Positions 26,057 to 37,453 of a stretch of DNA of 64,000 nucleotides are shown piece after piece. Below the pieces are notes generated by a model. That model ran no database searches. It saw only the letters and a list, made by a program, of their open reading frames with translations, and was not told the origin of the DNA. The translations under genes were made by a program, and so were the position numbers. How positions within the stretch are numbered: position 1 is the stretch's first letter; each line of letters starts with the position of its first letter. Source of the DNA: Microbotryum silenes-acaulis (taxonomy: Eukaryota > Basidiomycota > Microbotryomycetes > Microbotryales > Microbotryaceae). Location of the stretch: NCBI GenBank assembly GCA_003665825.1, contig QPFY01000001.1:2039001-2103000 (forward strand), in the 5' to 3' direction.

Positions 26057-27073
26057 ATGTCAACCAGCGACGGCGATCCGAGTGGACGGACGACGGCGAC
26101 TCAGACTGGCACCGTGACTGCGATGACGACGACAATCCTCTCCCTTGCGCACGACTTCATCAAGTACGAGGACGAGATTGATCATACGACTCAATACATC
26201 TCGACGCTGTTGAGGAACATGCTGACGAACGCGCAGAGGAGGGTCGAGTTGGTGCATCAGCTCAATGGCTTGCGAGACGTGAGGGAGCGCACTATCAGGG
26301 AGGAACAGATGGGTCAGTCACCGGTCAACCGTTTCAGATGGGCAATTTTGAAAGATAAACTGATGAAAGGTTGCCACGCCGCCTCTTGCAGCCCAGCAAA
26401 GGTCAAGAGCCGTTCTGGTCGAGGCGCGAAGGGAGATCACCCTACAGTCGAGATGGTCGTCCGAGATCCAGGTCATCCTCGATCGAGCTGCAGACGAAGG
26501 ACTGGACGTCACGGGCCCTCCGCAATTGCTCAATGGGAACGTCGAAGGGGACCTAAGCGTCAAAGGGATCGAAGCATTGCCGGCCATGGTCGACGTCCTC
26601 GATCTTTCTCAAGTCAGAAGACACTCGTCCACGTCGTCGCCATTATTTGAGACAACGAACCAGGACGGGAATGAAGAGAGGGCCGAGTTGTACAAGAGAC
26701 AGGTAGGTCCAGAAGTTTGGCTCAGTTTTTCGAGGAGTAGTGGAGCTTTGACTTCTGACCCGACTCGCCCATTCAGCTCTACTATCTTCATCACGCCACG
26801 CTCAACTCGGAACATCTTCTCAAGCGCAAGTTGACGCTCGTTTCCTCCTCCTCGACGGCGTCGGTCACTCGCTCCGAGCTGCTCCGACTGCACACCATCT
26901 CGGTCGAGTCGACGAACAAGCTCGCGTTGCTCTCGGTGGAGCGAAGGGAGGCGGGCCAACGATTGCGTCGAGCCGAGGTCGAGAGGGAACGCGCCGAGGA
27001 GAAGAGGGACGAGGTCGTACTCGATCTTGTCCTCATCTGGAATGAAGTGAGGAACGGGCCTTTATTACCATAG
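26057..27073 (+). CDS. Coiled-coil protein of unknown function (start uncertain)
   Basis: Minimum model of 287 residues from exons 26057-26312, 26392-26702 and 26777-27073, all joining in phase. I do not recognise the family. The sequence is almost wholly alpha-helical and charged: EDEIDHTTQYISTLLRNML, then a middle helix rich in Arg/Glu, a Ser-rich loop, and a C-terminal coiled coil of about 60 residues (RLRRAEVERERAEEKRDEV). There is no signal peptide or membrane segment. Such layout fits a subunit of a cytoskeletal, kinetochore or autophagy assembly, but nothing specific supports any of these. The chosen ATG is the first in frame; the protein may begin further upstream. It ends only about 500 bp before the MFS gene on the same strand. 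Confidence 0.65.
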
Positions 27074-27570
27074 ACGGTGTGGGTGTGTCTGTGAACGCTT
27101 TATCGGAGCTTATACAAGTATTCGGTCTCATAATTGCGTCTCGGCCTATTTTTACCTCAGTTTTCATGTTTGTTTGTGACAGTTTGCATGCAGTACTTCA
27201 ATTATCAGTCCATATTTAGAATGTTGACAGTGAGCTAGCGAGCGTAATTCTGATTTGGTAGAGAGTTTATCGAATTGTTTTGACCTGGCGTTGCAGGCAT
27301 GCAGGTGGTTAGGCTGCATAACTTGCGATGTGCCGCATTGATAGGCCCTGATCGGGATCGCCGCCCGGTGCCTCCCGGTGCCGGCTGTGTTGGCCGGATC
27401 GGAGGCTGATTGTATGTGTCCCCCTTCTCGAGTTCAGCCTCGTTCGACGTGCACCGGGCCCCAGGTGTCGGACCTCGAACAACGCCTCGAGTCAGTGGTC
27501 TCGCAAGATTGGACACAACACGTCGCAGTCGAACGTACTTACGTGCTGAGGCCCCATCCGATTTGGGACC
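27074..27570. other. Intergenic region
   Basis: Between the coiled-coil gene and the MFS gene. The first 200 bp are AT-rich; the rest holds only chance frames. It must contain the MFS promoter. Nothing else recognised. Confidence 0.4.
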
Positions 27571-29776
27571 ATGATGTCGCTGAAGGACGGGCGTTCAACG
27601 AAAGTGTTGACGAAGCAGCTCAAAGGGATCACGCTCGGCGCCGCGTGTCTCGCCGCCTTCAGCACGGGCACCCCCTATGTCTGCAGTAGCTAGTCAGTAC
27701 CTCTAATTCCGGAAGATACTGTGGATACTATCCTGGCTGGTCTTGTGTGCTGTTTGCCTCTGAGTGCTGAGCTGAGACCCCGGTGGCTCGTGGCTCGTGG
27801 CTCGTGGCGCTGCTTCTGTTCCGGCTCTTCTTCTGCGCAGTGCACCGCAGCTCGCGCAGCAGCTGGGCCTCACTTCGAAGCAAACCAACGCTATCATGAT
27901 GAGCGCCAACTCGGGTGGTTACCTAGCCGTAAGTACTCAAGTTCCGTCACCACTTGCCGAGGGTGTTCAGCCCCAGGTGGTGAGCGACATCTCTTCGCCA
28001 GATTGCTCATCACGTGATCCGAGTTGCTTCCTCGCGTTCGCTTGCGCGCTGCAGGGACCGTTCACTGGACTACTCGTCGACGCTCGAGGTCCAAGATTGA
28101 CACTTTTGCTAGGCTCTGTCGGAGTGTTCCTGGGATGTGAGTAGCCACCTGCGGTCGGAGGAACCCAAAGTCACGTGCTCTGACACTCGCAGCCTCCTGG
28201 CAGACTACACTCTCAAAGCTTTCTATGATAGTGGTGCCGACGGTCTGTACTCGCAGTTCGGTTTAATCCCGCTCGTACTCTGTCAAGGTTTGGTCGGCGC
28301 AGGCTCATCCAGCAGTTATGCGGGCTTTACGAATGGCTGTGCAAAAGCTTTTTCGCATCAGCGCGTACGTTTCCGCAGCGATCACCGGTTCGCAGCATCC
28401 ATATTAACCGCTGTCAACTCTTTTCATTTTCTCACAGCGAGCTACGGTTTTGTCAATCTGCATTGCCTGCCTCGGTCTCTCGGCGTTCGTCTATTCAACC
28501 TTGGCTGCCTCCTACATCGGCACCCATCTGATCCCCGGCATCGATGCGACTTCTTCGTTCCTCTGCCTATTGGCCTTTGGCACAGGCGGGTCCATCTTTC
28601 TCGCTTCCTTCGCCATCCAACCTCGAAGCTTCGTACACGACTACGCAGAAGTACCGTCGTCGACCGATGTCGCCGAAAGTTCGACTGGGGCCGATGCCCT
28701 CGATGCAAGCGACTCGCGTCTAAGTGTTCCGGAGCTGAGACCAGGCTCGCCGGACGAGAGCTCAATCACCTTACTACCTCGCGATATCGTCTTCACTGTT
28801 GATCGGACCGAAGTGGATAGGGCGAGGAGTGAGCTGCCCCTTACGTCGATCCGGGTACCGGAGAAGAATTTGAGCGGGAAGGCGTTGCTGTGCTCGATCA
28901 ATTTCTGGGTATTATTCTTGTATCTGGGAGTCTTGTGCGGTTGTGGTCTGATGTGTGAGCTCATGGGGCATTTTTTCGGCTCTCCGTTATTTGGCTCCTT
29001 GTCCTCATGCTTTTTACCGTTCGACAGATATCAATAATGTCGGCACCATCCTCTTCTCCCTTCCATCAACTTCCTTCGCTTCCAGCGCGGTTCCTCTCAA
29101 GGAGGCTCAACACCGTCACGTCGCATTGCTCTCCATCACCAACTGTCTCGGACGACTCTGCTACGGCCCCGTAACGGACTATGTGACGCGCAACTACCGT
29201 ATTGACCGAACATGGTTCGCCATCCCCATCGCCGCGACCTTCGTGCTCGCGAATCTCTGGGTCGGGTCGAAGAGTTCTCGGGATGGGTTCTTGGGATTGG
29301 AGGGGCCGACGGCGTTGGTGGGCTTCGCTTATGGGTCAATGGCGGGAAGTACACCGGTGCTTTGTATCGATTGGTTCGGACTGGTGTCATTTTCGACCAA
29401 TCTTGGATTATTGGGAACTTCACCCGCGATCTTTGGTCAGTGCCTTCCACTCGCGCTCAATTCTGACACTGCTGTCTCCTGAATACTTTTTCCCTCATCA
29501 GGCAACATCCTCAATCTCCTCTTCGGCGCCATCTACGACTCCCATTCTCACCCTGCCCCGATCCTCCCCCATACGATCGAATACGGAGCCCCATCGGCCG
29601 AAGCACTGTCGGAAGCCGCCGGACCCCTCTGTTCGTTAGGTCAGGCCTGCTTCCACGAAGCGTTCCAGGTCACGACGGCGTTGTCTTGTTTCGCTTTGGG
29701 GTTGGCGGTTTGGATGGGTATGAGGAGGGATCGTTTGGTTAGGGAGGAACGGAAGGCTCTTGGTGAGGAGGATTGA
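27571..29776 (+). CDS. Major facilitator transporter, Mch1/nodulin-like type
   Basis: Predicted 550-residue membrane transporter. Exons: 27571-27692, 27841-27928, 28055-28136, 28204-28364, 28438-28954, 29028-29435, 29502-29776. The N-terminal half shows the nodulin-like/Mch1 pattern: first helix with STGTPYVCSSYAPQLAQQL, then GPFTGLLVDARGPRLTLLLG (the MFS loop with D/R residues) and QGLVGAGSSSSYAG. A long cytosolic loop (about residues 205-285) separates the two six-helix bundles. The C-terminal half has NCLGRLCYGPVTDYV, the second copy of the MFS loop motif. The substrate is not predictable: yeast Mch1 resembles monocarboxylate carriers by sequence but lacks a proven substrate. The start is the first of two adjacent ATGs. 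Intron 1 carries three copies of a short GTGGCTC repeat. Confidence 0.85.
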
Positions 29777-30099
29777 GAAAACATTATGTTCGGCGGGTGT
29801 GATTTTATTCTGTTCCTTGGTGTAAACCTGGTGGGTCAGTAATGTCGGAAAGGTAGCCTCTGCGGTTCGATGGATTCCCTAGATATTTCTGCGGGGATTC
29901 TACCATGCTAGCAAAGATCGTCAGCGACTGCTCTTGGCGGAAGTTCCCGCCCATCTGAGACAGCGCTTGATGAAAGGGACCCTGCTCTCTTGCGCTCTCT
30001 TGAGCTTCCCTCCCACTCATCACATCGCGACTCCCATCTCACGAAGGCCACCCAGTCTAGGACCAATCATCCTGTGTGTGCGTGTTGGTTCGGCTCAGC
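29777..30099. other. Intergenic region
   Basis: 323 bp between the MFS stop codon and the Nat3 start codon, on the same strand. No feature recognised; must contain the Nat3 promoter. Confidence 0.4.
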
Positions 30100-31187
30100 A
30101 TGTCCCTCCTGCGCCCCTTCTCAGCGTGCGACCAGTTCGCCTTCAACGCGATCAATCTGGACCTCTGGACCGAGACTTATGGCGTAGGGTACTACGGGCA
30201 TTACCTTAGTACTTGGCCTGATTTATTCACGTCAGTAAATCGTTGATATTCCGAATGCTTGGGCCTCAGATGGGAGCTGATGAGTGCTGGAGCGTGATTT
30301 GAACGTGAGCAGTGTCGTTGAATCGGCTGGGGGAAAAGGGAGGAGAGAAGCGTCGAGAGGGATAGGTGGTGAGGGCGGTGGATTGATGGGTTATGGTGAG
30401 TGGATACTTCCTATTCTATACAACGTAGAAGGGAGGAAGATGCGGGGCAGAGCCCTGGCAAGCTTATGCGAAGCTGACCGCGATTCGTTCTGGATGGTGC
30501 TGCAGTGATGGGCAAGACGGAGGGAAGGGGAGAGGAATGGCAGTGAGTGACATAACAGACGTGTGCTCTCATTCTGTTGGCCAATCGCATCCGTCCGCTT
30601 ACATCTCCTAATCTGTCCTCCTTGCGGTACTTACTCGTTGCCTAGTGGTCACGTGTCGGCCATCACTGTTTCACCCGCGCATCGACGACTGGGACTCGCG
30701 TCGATGATGATGGAATTGCTTGAGCGTGTTTCGGATCAGCAACACGCATTCTTGTACGGTCACTACACGGCTCTTCAGCGTGGGCTGGTTGAAGAGTATG
30801 AAGAGGAGGAAAAGATCTGACGGTTTTCTCTGATTTCACCTCTGGTGACATTCGCAGTGTCGACTTGTTCGTGAGAGTCTCCAACAACCTCGCCATTGGA
30901 TTGTATGAGACTCTAGGGTATATCGTGTTCCGGAGAGTCAAGGAGTACTACGGCGGAGGGCCAGGCCAAGCCGATGAGGACGCGTTCGGTGAATTTTCCC
31001 TTCTCCCCGTTCTCGGTCCGAAGAACACCTCATTAATTTTCTGTGCTGATCCTGGCTTTCCACACGACTCTTTCTAGACATGAGAAAACCGATGTCCCGG
31101 GATCGACAACATAAGTCGATCAAAATTCCGAACGGCATACTTGATGGCAGGGACTATGAAGTTCGACCCGAGGACGTTTACTGGTAG
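30100..31187 (+). CDS. NatB catalytic subunit, N-terminal acetyltransferase Nat3/NAA20
   Basis: Predicted 199-residue GNAT acetyltransferase. NatB co-translationally acetylates N-termini beginning Met-Asp, Met-Glu, Met-Asn or Met-Gln, together with the Mdm20 auxiliary subunit on ribosomes. Exons: 30100-30230, 30313-30395, 30506-30542, 30646-30753, 30858-30988, 31078-31187. The N-terminus is characteristic (LRPFSACDQFAFNAINLDLW and TETYGVGYYGHYL). The acetyl-CoA motif is VSPAHRRLGLA, followed by FVDLFVRVSNNLAIGLYETL and the family's DMRKPMSRD and VRPEDVYW C-terminus. Compared with other Nat3 proteins there is an extra glycine/arginine-rich insertion of about 20 residues (exon 2) before LMGYVMGKTEG. 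All phases agree, so the insertion is not an intron-boundary error as far as can be seen. Confidence 0.94.
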
Positions 31188-32200
31188 GAATAGCGCGGTG
31201 GACTAGAATGTTGTATCCATAAAGACCATACCACGTGGAAATGTGACGGGTGTGCATTGGCCTTCGTATCTTAGGGTCGGAACAACCTTGATGAGGAGAA
31301 GACTGAGATTCACCATTGATGTCGATGAGGGTCTGCAGTACTAACCCCAAGCGCAACGTTTCGCGCTTGGGTCACCTCAAGTTGTAAATGCCGAAAAACC
31401 TCAAGTGCAACCGTGAACGTTGAAATTTGTGAAAGATCGAGATTACCAGGTGTAACAGATATGCAGTTGAATCTCTTCCCCCTGGCAACTTGACCTGCGC
31501 GTGTGTGATGAATGGTGGACCGTGAAGCCCTGTGCCCTACGAACACAAGAACCCGATGATTCGACCAGAATGTTTTTGAATGTAGGAGTCGGAATTTCTC
31601 GCTTCCGAAGCGGGGCCAGCCCGAGACGCGTGCACCAAGATGCGCGTGCTCCAGTCGGGCTCCGCTAGGCTCCGCTAGGCTCCGCTAGGCTCCGCTAGGC
31701 TCCGCTAGGCTCCGCTTTGTTGACCCGCTAGCAACTCACTGCAATTCCGCGTGACCTCCCTTGCTGCCTTGTCTCTCACAACCCACTGTTGGCCTTCTTC
31801 GACCACTTCAACCGCGTCGTTTGCCGGACAGGACCTTGTTTCACTCCCTCGCCTCGACTTGGTGCCCTTTCCGTCAGTGCCACCCGCGCCGCCACCACCA
31901 TACCTCGCTCGAACGCCGCCGTTGCACGCGATCATCGAACCGCGCCGTCAACCGAGCCCGACAGCATCGATACATCGATATCTTACCGACCAACCCGGCA
32001 GAGACGCGTCATACCCTATATCGTGACGGATACGACTGCTCCCACGCCTCAATCCCTTGTCGCACTCGCGTGTAGGCAGACTTCTTCCTGTTCACCCATC
32101 ATCTCACGGTCGACGAACGACAACGCATCGCGCTCGAACCCCCCCAAACACCCGACTTCCGCTTTCGCCACCGCTTCTGCGTCGCTTCGCTTTCTCAGTC
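31188..32200. other. Intergenic region with a 10-bp tandem repeat
   Basis: About 1 kb without a supported gene. It holds the tandem array at 31661-31718 and, beyond it, C/T-rich sequence leading to the membrane-protein gene. The plus frame from 31789 to 32571 is long but compositionally Ser/Arg/Pro-rich; only its last part may be coding. Confidence 0.45.
31661..31718. repeat. 10-bp tandem repeat
   Basis: Five perfect head-to-tail copies of TCCGCTAGGC followed by a partial sixth. The copies are identical, which suggests recent expansion or active slippage. No coding frame uses it. Confidence 0.9.
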
Positions 32201-34347
32201 ATGGACGGGTCGAGTCATCGATTCGAACTCGTCAAAAAGGCCAAGCATCATGGTCAGTCTCTACTCCCTCCAGCTGTTGCTCGTGGTTGAGAGTTTGCGC
32301 GTCCGCAATCCTCTTTCGCGCGCCGGCGCCCGGGCGTGCACGCACCCCGCCGCGCCGTGGCTCGCGAACTAGCCCTTTGTGCATGCTCGACTTGGTTCGT
32401 TCAACCACCTATGACGTCGCACTGACCCACATTCGCTCTTCGACGCCCCCCATCGCAACTTCAGCTACTGCTGCGGCCGTATCAACAACGCCTGGAAGGG
32501 CAGGTGTGGCTGATACTCGTAGCCATCGTCACCCTGGTGAGTTGAACCAGAAGCCCCTGTTCCTCCCCTAGCCGAACCCGACGCCTGACGCATAGCGACC
32601 GATTACTCCTTCCTTGCAGCCGCTTTGACACCACCTCATCGAACAGTCGATACATCGGTCGACCTCTCTTCGTATGGCTTCAGCTTTGCCAACGTCGGCG
32701 TTTACACACCCATCTATTCGGGAGTGCAGTACACGTCCATGTCCGCGGGCAAGGCCGCCGCAGCGACAGCAGCACCGGCATCAGCTGGTGCGACCACCTC
32801 TCCTGCTCTCGCCGCTGTCACGAACCATCCAGCAGTTGCGTCCACGTCCACAGCTTCCGATGGTGGAGTCGTCGCCAATGCCCCCGGTGCTGACAGCTCC
32901 TCCGTCGCGGCTCAGTCTGGTCTCCACGGCACGACACTCTACGCCGTCATCGCCGCGGCAGGAGCGGCGGGCTTGATCCTCATCTCGTTGTTGACCTGGT
33001 TCTGCTGCCGACGAGCGAAGAAACGGAATGGAGCAGCGGCATGGAAGAAGCTCAACGAAGGTTACAGCAGTTCGGCACCGAGCACACCGGTTCGAGCTGC
33101 AGCCGCCGCAGTGGGGCGACCGAGGGGAAGCCCAACGGGCAGCGAGGCCCTCTTGGACGAAAAGCACATTTGGCACGACGTGCAGGATGAACACGCTGGA
33201 GTTCATTACTCGCCGACTAAACCGAGGGCTCCAACGGAGCCGGTGATGGGCCAATCTGGGGGTCGATTTAACGAGACGTGGGACGTGAACCAGGGGCAGC
33301 ACCAGCAGTTCGACATGCGCCAGACCGATGCCCAATCCGTGCTCGGCCCTCATGGTGCCAATGACGCGATGGCTCGACCGGATATGGCACCGCATGGACC
33401 TGAACATATGTCGATTGCGAGTTCGATGCACTCCTTGCCCGCGAACCACATCATTGGCTTCTCCGACTACCCCGAAATGCCGATGCCCGTGCCACCGCAA
33501 GCCCTCGGTCGATGGAACGAGGGTACTCGTGCAAGTGGCGGCGGACCCCCAGGTTCGGCGTCGAACCTCTCCGTCTACTCTGACGACGAGGCTGGTCAAC
33601 GTATGTCGACTCGTGTCGCCGATCAACGCCTCGAGAACCGGTTGATGTTGGCCGCTGCAGCGCCTTCAACACTGCCGACGGTTGTCCAGTCGCGACCCGA
33701 GACGGTCGTTGATTACTCGGATGCCTACGGCGGTGAACTAGACGAGTTTGTTGAAGAGGAGTGGGGTATGTTCACATCTGTTCGAAACTATTCGTGCTCG
33801 ATCACTAATGTTTGACCTTGACTGCGTAGATGATGTTCACCTTCCTCAGCGCAACGGTTCGGTCCTGACCAAGTCCACGTTTGGTCCTTCCCGCGGGCCT
33901 CCACCAACGACGCGCCGAGAGCCGAAAGAGTCCGGTGCTCGAGTCGACTCGAAACCCCTGCGAGACCTCGAAGAGACCTTTGCGTCCCTCGCGACTCGCA
34001 ACAACTCGATCAAGCGAGCGAACGCGCCTCCAGCGCTCAACCCTTCCCCGTCATCAACCGAAGCTGCTGCGGCCGGTAACAACCTCCACGTACGATCCGC
34101 TGCCGAGCAACGCTTGGTCGCGGAAATGGGTCTTCCGAGTCCTGCCCTGTCTGCGATGAGTGAAGCCACCCCGCCGTTCAACACGCCTTCGATCGTCGCA
34201 CCGAGTCGGATGGTCATCCCGACGATCGTCGAGCCGAACGGATTCATGCCGCTGGCGCAACAGAACGCGTCGTACGACCAACGGTATCGATCGACGACCG
34301 AATCCATCTATGGTTGCTACGACGATGAGGAAATTTCGAGTCAGTAA
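32201..34347 (+). CDS. Single-pass membrane protein with cytoplasmic tail (N-terminal exons uncertain)
   Basis: The sure part is exons 32620-33765 and 33830-34347, which join in phase. Sequence: a short presumed extracellular segment (SYGFSFANVGVYTPIYSG), a Ser/Thr/Ala-rich stretch like an O-glycosylated stalk, one membrane helix (ALYAVIAAAG-like, nucleotides 32936-33006, ending WFCCRRAKKR, so the positive-inside rule puts the tail in the cytosol), and a tail of about 420 residues rich in Ser, Pro and Asp. The 5' part is not settled. A likely start is the ATG at 32201 (MDGSSHRFELVKKAKHHG, then a gtcagt donor). A Cys-rich piece around 32390-32490 (ALCAC... CYCCGRINNAW) could be in between, but the phases only agree if a GC donor is used. 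The layout resembles fungal wall-sensor-type proteins; function unknown. Confidence 0.55.
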
Positions 34348-36099
34348 TCCGGAGTTGATGTCACTTCAGAGCGAATGCTGTGGACAGAAAAGCTGATACG
34401 AATCGCGCTGCTCACTTTGTAGGGCGATCTCAGCAAGAACCTGAGGTCCGGAATTTGATATGAGGATCGAGAGGAAGAACAATATCTACGCAAATAACCC
34501 GGTAGCTCCCATATACCCCCGGCATCTTCTCGTGTCATCACCCCCTTGACCTTCGTGAATTTGCTCAATTTATCTTTCCGACTTCTTTCGGAGTCTTGTT
34601 TGTATTCTTGGGTATTTTTGGCGTACAGCTCGTCGTTACTTTGGCAGGTAATTGTCGACATTCCAGTACGGTTAATCCTCGGTCTCTGTTCTACCCAAAC
34701 CATGAGGAAACAAAAAAGAGGACACCAGACGGAGTCGCTGTGCAACGCGGCCTGATACGTGCACGTGAGAAAAAGACTAATGAAAAAAGCAAACACAGCG
34801 AACCCCCACACATCCCCACTTCCTCTCCATCATCCCCATCCTCGAGTCTGACCTGTCCCGCCGCATTGCCAGTTGAAGCAGCTGTTGACAGCGGGTGACC
34901 ACGTTAGCAGCAGCTCGCAACTTTACGTTCGAGCAGACGGAACTACTAGTAGGCAGTCAACACTTGGTGTGCATAAAACTCACTTTTTGTGGACAAAGTT
35001 GTTGATTCATCATTGATATCCGTCATGACGTCTTGCACTGCCGACTGGCGGACAAGGAAACTCCCTGTGACGCCAAATCCCGAGGTGGAGGCAAAGGTGG
35101 AGGTGCAATGGGGAGGAACAGACGTAGAGGTGAAGGCAAGGGATGAAGGTGGTGAGGTGGAGGTGATTCGAGGTGGAAGCGAACGTGATGGGGAAGGGTG
35201 AAGGGTGAAGGTGAAGACGAGAATCGATGTAGAGGTGAAGATGGTGATGGAGGTGAGGATGGTGTGATGTGAAGGTGGATGAAGATGAACGGGCATGCAA
35301 AGATGAAGGTGAGAGCAAGGTCAGCCCAAGTCCGTCGTACGAGGTCGGGTCCGGCCGATGATGGCAGCTGCGGTGGCGGTGCATGCTCGGAGGTGGCCAC
35401 AAGCGGGACTGACCCGATACAGTGACAACCAAAAACCTCTCCCAAACTTTTTGCCTTGCAAGACGACCAGGACTGCCGTGGGCCCCTCTTCGATCAAGAG
35501 CGTGCGATCGGAGGCTGGTGACGAACCGAGTCAAGACGAGGAGGGCAGTGGTCAAGTCAGCGACGGTGGTACTTGCAACGAGTGGGAGGGATGAACTTAC
35601 GGTGGCTGATGGTACACTACTGCCGACTTCCACCACCTACCGCCTCGGTGCTGCGTCGATGCGCTAGTCGGTTACGGCCCAGTGGTGGAGGAGCCATGTG
35701 AGAGGTACTCATCAACGAAGAAGAAGGAAGAAGAGAGAGAGGTGAGAGGGAGGGGGGCTTTTATACTCGCGCTGAGGCCAGGCTTGGCGCTTATCAAGCG
35801 ACTCGAGGTCAAGCTCTACGAGCTTGCTTTATCCGTGCCAATGACGCTAGCCCGCGCCGCCGCCGCTCGGCATCGCAGCTTTCTCGGCGCTGCGGTCTTC
35901 CGAAAGGAGACCCCTCAGTCACCCGAGGTCACCAAGTCGACCTGATTTGTAGCAGCAACAATGAAAAAATCAATGTTCTTGATGGTTGTAAAATGACACT
36001 CGTATTTTAACGCATCTGCTCGTACTACTCTGAGTCCGAACGACCAATTACTTGTGTTGCCCCTCCATGGCTCGGAGTCATTTTGAGGGATCAGAAGAT
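34348..36099. other. Gene-poor stretch
   Basis: 1.75 kb without a supported gene. Open frames on the minus strand at 34341-34811 and 35010-35636 are in low-complexity or AT-rich sequence and show no family features. A purine-rich imperfect repeat lies at 35085-35290. TTTATA at about 35760 could be a core promoter, but no gene was found to go with it. Confidence 0.4.
35085..35290. repeat. Purine-rich GGTGAAG/GGTGGAGG imperfect repeat
   Basis: About 200 bp in which the plus strand is nearly all purine, built from irregular repetitions of GAGGTGGA, GGTGAAGG and similar words. Reads as a degenerate minisatellite. The opposite strand gives a His/Leu/Ser-rich pseudo-protein that should not be taken as a gene. 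Confidence 0.7.
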
Positions 36100-37440
36100 C
36101 GAGCTGATGAGCCAGGAGCGCGCCGGTCCCCGTCACGCGTAATCTATCGAAGCGCTTCAAATCGCTGACGAGCCAATCGATCTGCGCATCCATTGTCACG
36201 CCGCAGGGACCGTTGTGGTTATTGGTCTTGTTCTGGATCGGACCGGCGAGATCGTGGCCGAGATCGGTTTCGGTATCGAGCGAAATGAAATGCGCCATGC
36301 CGTAGTTATACGAATACCCTGATTAAATCGAAATGGCGGCTTCAGTTCCAAACCGGCGCCGACAAGAAGCTGGGTTCACTCCGCACTCACAAAAGTTGCC
36401 AACTCCACCACTGTCAGGTCCCGGCATTCGGAACTGGTTGATGTAGAAGGTAAAATTGGTTTGACCGACGGGGCAGTTGGCGTCTGTGTAGTTGTTTACA
36501 CCGGCGCCCGTCTTGGGTGAGAAACCCCTATCAAACGCGGAAGAAATAAGTAGAGAGAAATTAGGGGTGCAATATATTTGAGAGTAGGGTCTGTTGATTG
36601 TAGGACTTACCATTGTCGCAGTTGGCTTCATGGTTACCTACAACACACGAACAGTGCCCTCCGGTCTAATTCAGTCGACCAACACGTCTCGAGTGGTCAC
36701 ACGCCAATGAAATCCGACGCACCGGGGGAGACCATCCAAGGCCGGCTCGCCGTCACAGGTTGCATCTGATCAAAAAATTGTTCTTTGAGACTCTCGTAAC
36801 CGACGCCGATCATCTCCGTCGTAGGCAAGAATGGGGTGTTGTCGAAGTATCCTTTCGTGGCGGCTCGGAGCTAGGACGGGATAATATTGTTCAGGGACTC
36901 AGTCGAGGATGCGAAGCACTGGTTCTCAACCCGAAAAGAACATTGCAACTCACTTAATAATCCGCATACCCAATATCGCCGAAATGGGCAATGAAATCGT
37001 ACGAATCTGCGCTCTGCAACAGCGACTGGATCGTGTTCGTCTCGTTCGCGCCGAGGACAGTGTTTGTCGCCGTGTCCAAAGGGCCGACACGGGTCGAAAG
37101 ACCATCGGGACCCATTAGGCCAAGATCGCCAAAGGCGGCGACGGAGAACGGAGTCATGTCACCTGCTTGAACAGCGGTGTTGAACGTGTACTTGGGCCGG
37201 TAGGCCGCGTAGGCCGCGTAGGCCGCGTTCGTGTAAGAGACCTTTTTGACGCGAAAACTTTTCAGCATCGCCCTCTCTCTGCCAACCTTCCAAAACAAAA
37301 CTACTGACCGTGTACCAATACTTGGTGTTTGGTTTCAAGTCCATCAATTTGACGTGGTTATTGTACGTGCGCGAGGTTGGATACGTCGACGAGTCGCGCG
37401 ACGTGCCCGTCAGATTGAGGTTATTGGGATCAGTGCCGAA
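36100..37440 (-). pseudogene. Broken purple acid phosphatase (metallophosphatase) copy
   Basis: Exon-like blocks in order match a fungal purple acid phosphatase. Reading right to left: GTDPNNLNLTGTS plus TYNNHVKLMDLKPNTKYWYT (fibronectin-like N-domain), AFGDLGLMG and FIAHFGDIGYADY (first metal motifs), PWMVSPG|NHEANCDNG (split by an intron), RGFSPKTGAGVNNYTDANCP, and WYSYNYGMAHFISLDTETD. Defects: it lacks a start and the first part of the N-domain; a TAA follows GYADY where the family has Trp; the junction after NHEANCDNG is out of phase by one base; and homology is lost after QIDWLVSDLKRFD near 36150, so the C-terminal GHxHxYER metal site is absent. A 9-bp unit is triplicated at 37198-37226. 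The enzyme cannot be functional as read. Confidence 0.8.
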
Positions 37441-37453
37441 GCACCGCAACTGA

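Noticed and set aside
34341..34811. 156-residue minus-strand frame beginning with hydrophobic residues
   Set aside because: It starts like a signal peptide, but the rest has no domain, overlaps the 3' flank of the membrane-protein gene and lies in AT-richer sequence.
35010..35636. 208-residue minus-strand frame, His/Leu/Ser-rich
   Set aside because: Half of it is the complement of the purine-rich repeat; no ATG context, splice pattern or family features.
37095..37449. Reading the phosphatase N-domain as an intact gene
   Set aside because: Motifs are good, but a TAA after GYADY, a phase error further on and the lost C-terminal metal site make the locus a pseudogene.
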